Assembly: GCA_026389955.1 (NCBI GenBank)
Contig: JAPLGY010000606.1
Span: 1 to 6,161, forward strand
Direction: 5' to 3'
Origin: Caldilinea sp.
GTDB taxonomy: Bacteria; Chloroflexota; Anaerolineae; Caldilineales; Caldilineaceae
DNA length: 6,161 nt
Part shown: positions 5,196 to 6,161 of the stretch, one piece after another
Layout of the letters: each line of letters begins with the position of its first letter
Numbering within the stretch: position 1 is the stretch's first letter
The notes under the pieces: model-generated
What the model saw: the letters and a program-made list of their open reading frames with translations, nothing else
Databases searched by the model: none
What the model was told of the DNA's origin: nothing
Position numbers and translations under genes: made by a program

Positions 5196-6161
5196 ATGCT
5201 GAAACGGCTGGCCTGGCAGATCTGTCTGGTCTGCACGCTGCTGGCGGTGACCTCGAACGAGCTCCATGCCATGGAAGAAGGGCCGCCCGACCCTGCACCC
5301 TGGGGAGGGTGGGTGGTGCGAGTCTCCTTCGCAGACGCGCAGGATCTGCAGCAACTGGCCGCGCGCTACGACGTCTGGCAGGTCGACCCGCAGACCCGTC
5401 AGGCCACCCTGTGGGTTACCCTGGCCCAGTGGCAGCGTCTGGTCGCCGAATCTCGTCGGGTCGTCGTAGATCCGCTCGCCACCGCCCAGGCCGCCTATGC
5501 CCAGGCTGCTGCCAGCCAGACAGCCATCCAGACAGCAGGAATTCCCGGCTACAGCTGTTATCGTACTGTCGAAGAGAGCTATGCCAGCTTGCAGGCGCTG
5601 GCCGAGCGCTCTCCAATGCTGGTCCGTGAGGTAAAGATCGGGGAAAGCTGGCAGTATGTGCGCAACACCGGCCAGCAGGGCTACGAACTGCGTGGGGTGG
5701 TGCTGACCAATCGGGCCAGGCCAGGCCCGAAGCCGGTCTTTCTGTTGATCGGTGCGATCCATGCCCGCGAATATACGACTGCTGAGACCGCCCTGCGCTT
5801 CGCCGAACGGCTGGTGCACAGCTACGGGGTAGACGCCGATGTCACCTGGCTGCTCGACCATGTCGAAGTCCATGTGATCCCACAGGCCAACCCTGATGGA
5901 CGCAAGCGGGCCGAAGCAGGTCTGTGGTGGCGCAAGAATGTCAACAGGGACGCCTGTGGGGTTGACAGCGATTCTTACGGTTTTGGTGTCGATCTCAACC
6001 GCAACAGCAGCTTCAAATGGAACCAATGCACCAGTGACTTCTGTTCTAGCTCGGATCCGTGCGCGCTGACCTACCGTGGGCCCTTCCCGGCGTCTGAACC
6101 GGAGACACAGGCGCTGGAAAGCTATCTGAGAACGATTTTTCCTGACCGTCGTGGGGCAGGG
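5196..6161 (+). CDS. Secreted M14 zinc carboxypeptidase, C-terminus cut by window edge
   Basis: An open frame of 322 codons with no stop before the window ends. ATG 5196 is preceded by GGAAGG (5183-5188) seven bases upstream. The first 25 residues are a signal peptide (K3 R4, a hydrophobic core, cleavage after LHA). About 36-92 resembles the small prodomain of bacterial M14 enzymes. The peptidase domain begins near 118. HARE gives zinc ligands H189 and E192. NPDG is at 232-235. WRKN puts R246 at the Arg127 position of carboxypeptidase A. GVDLNRN puts N268 and R269 at the positions that bind the substrate carboxylate. YRGPFPASEPETQAL (293-307) is also typical. The third zinc His and the catalytic Glu should lie beyond the window. 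Cysteines at 254, 278, 283 and 289 could form disulfides outside the cell. It should remove C-terminal residues from extracellular peptides; specificity is unknown. Confidence 0.92.
   Translation, partial: MLKRLAWQICLVCTLLAVTSNELHAMEEGPPDPAPWGGWVVRVSFADAQDLQQLAARYDVWQVDPQTRQATLWVTLAQWQRLVAESRRVVVDPLATAQAAYAQAAASQTAIQTAGIPGYSCYRTVEESYASLQALAERSPMLVREVKIGESWQYVRNTGQQGYELRGVVLTNRARPGPKPVFLLIGAIHAREYTTAETALRFAERLVHSYGVDADVTWLLDHVEVHVIPQANPDGRKRAEAGLWWRKNVNRDACGVDSDSYGFGVDLNRNSSFKWNQCTSDFCSSSDPCALTYRGPFPASEPETQALESYLRTIFPDRRGAG

Noticed and set aside
5160..6026. 288-codon open frame on the minus strand opposite the carboxypeptidase
   Set aside because: The + strand frame has a signal peptide, RBS and M14 active-site motifs; the minus frame has none.

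Overview
The window is GC-rich bacterial DNA, and every gene I can support is on the + strand. The protein styles are a two-part ferritin-like protein, a galactokinase-family GHMP kinase, a membrane-anchored family 2 glycosyltransferase and a secreted M14 zinc carboxypeptidase. Together they remind me most of Chloroflexota (Caldilinea/Litorilinea-like), but that is an impression; no rRNA or other marker gene is present to prove it.

Layout. 1-1437: an uncharacterised ferritin-like protein with a clear diiron-type C-terminal half and a degenerate N-terminal half. 1499-2692: a galactokinase-family kinase with two changes in its sugar-binding signature. 2820-3887: a GT2 glycosyltransferase with C-terminal membrane segments, possibly served by its own promoter overlapping the end of the kinase gene. 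3888-4702: about 815 bases with no convincing intact gene. This stretch holds a putative promoter with repeated TCAAAA boxes and a 10-bp inverted repeat that covers part of a strong Shine-Dalgarno. Behind it lie fragmented reading frames, including a clear remnant of a GDP-L-fucose-synthase-like NAD-dependent epimerase. 4703-5191: a TTG-started, three-TM membrane protein of unknown function. 5196-6161: the first 322 residues of a secreted M14 carboxypeptidase that runs off the right edge; it has no stop in the window and is easy to miss.

How the parts may work together. The kinase (sugar 1-phosphate formation), the glycosyltransferase and the dead nucleotide-sugar epimerase suggest a sugar-activation and surface-glycan neighbourhood that has lost at least one gene by decay. 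The membrane protein and the carboxypeptidase are almost contiguous (4-bp gap) and are probably co-transcribed. The ferritin-like gene lies 61 bp upstream of the kinase, with no visible terminator between them.

I see no CRISPR array, transposase, tRNA or rRNA. The items most worth a second look are the SD-occluding 5'-UTR hairpin with its upstream TCAAAA repeats, the altered galactokinase signature, the duplicated ferritin-like architecture, and the epimerase remnant. None amounts to a demonstrated new system.
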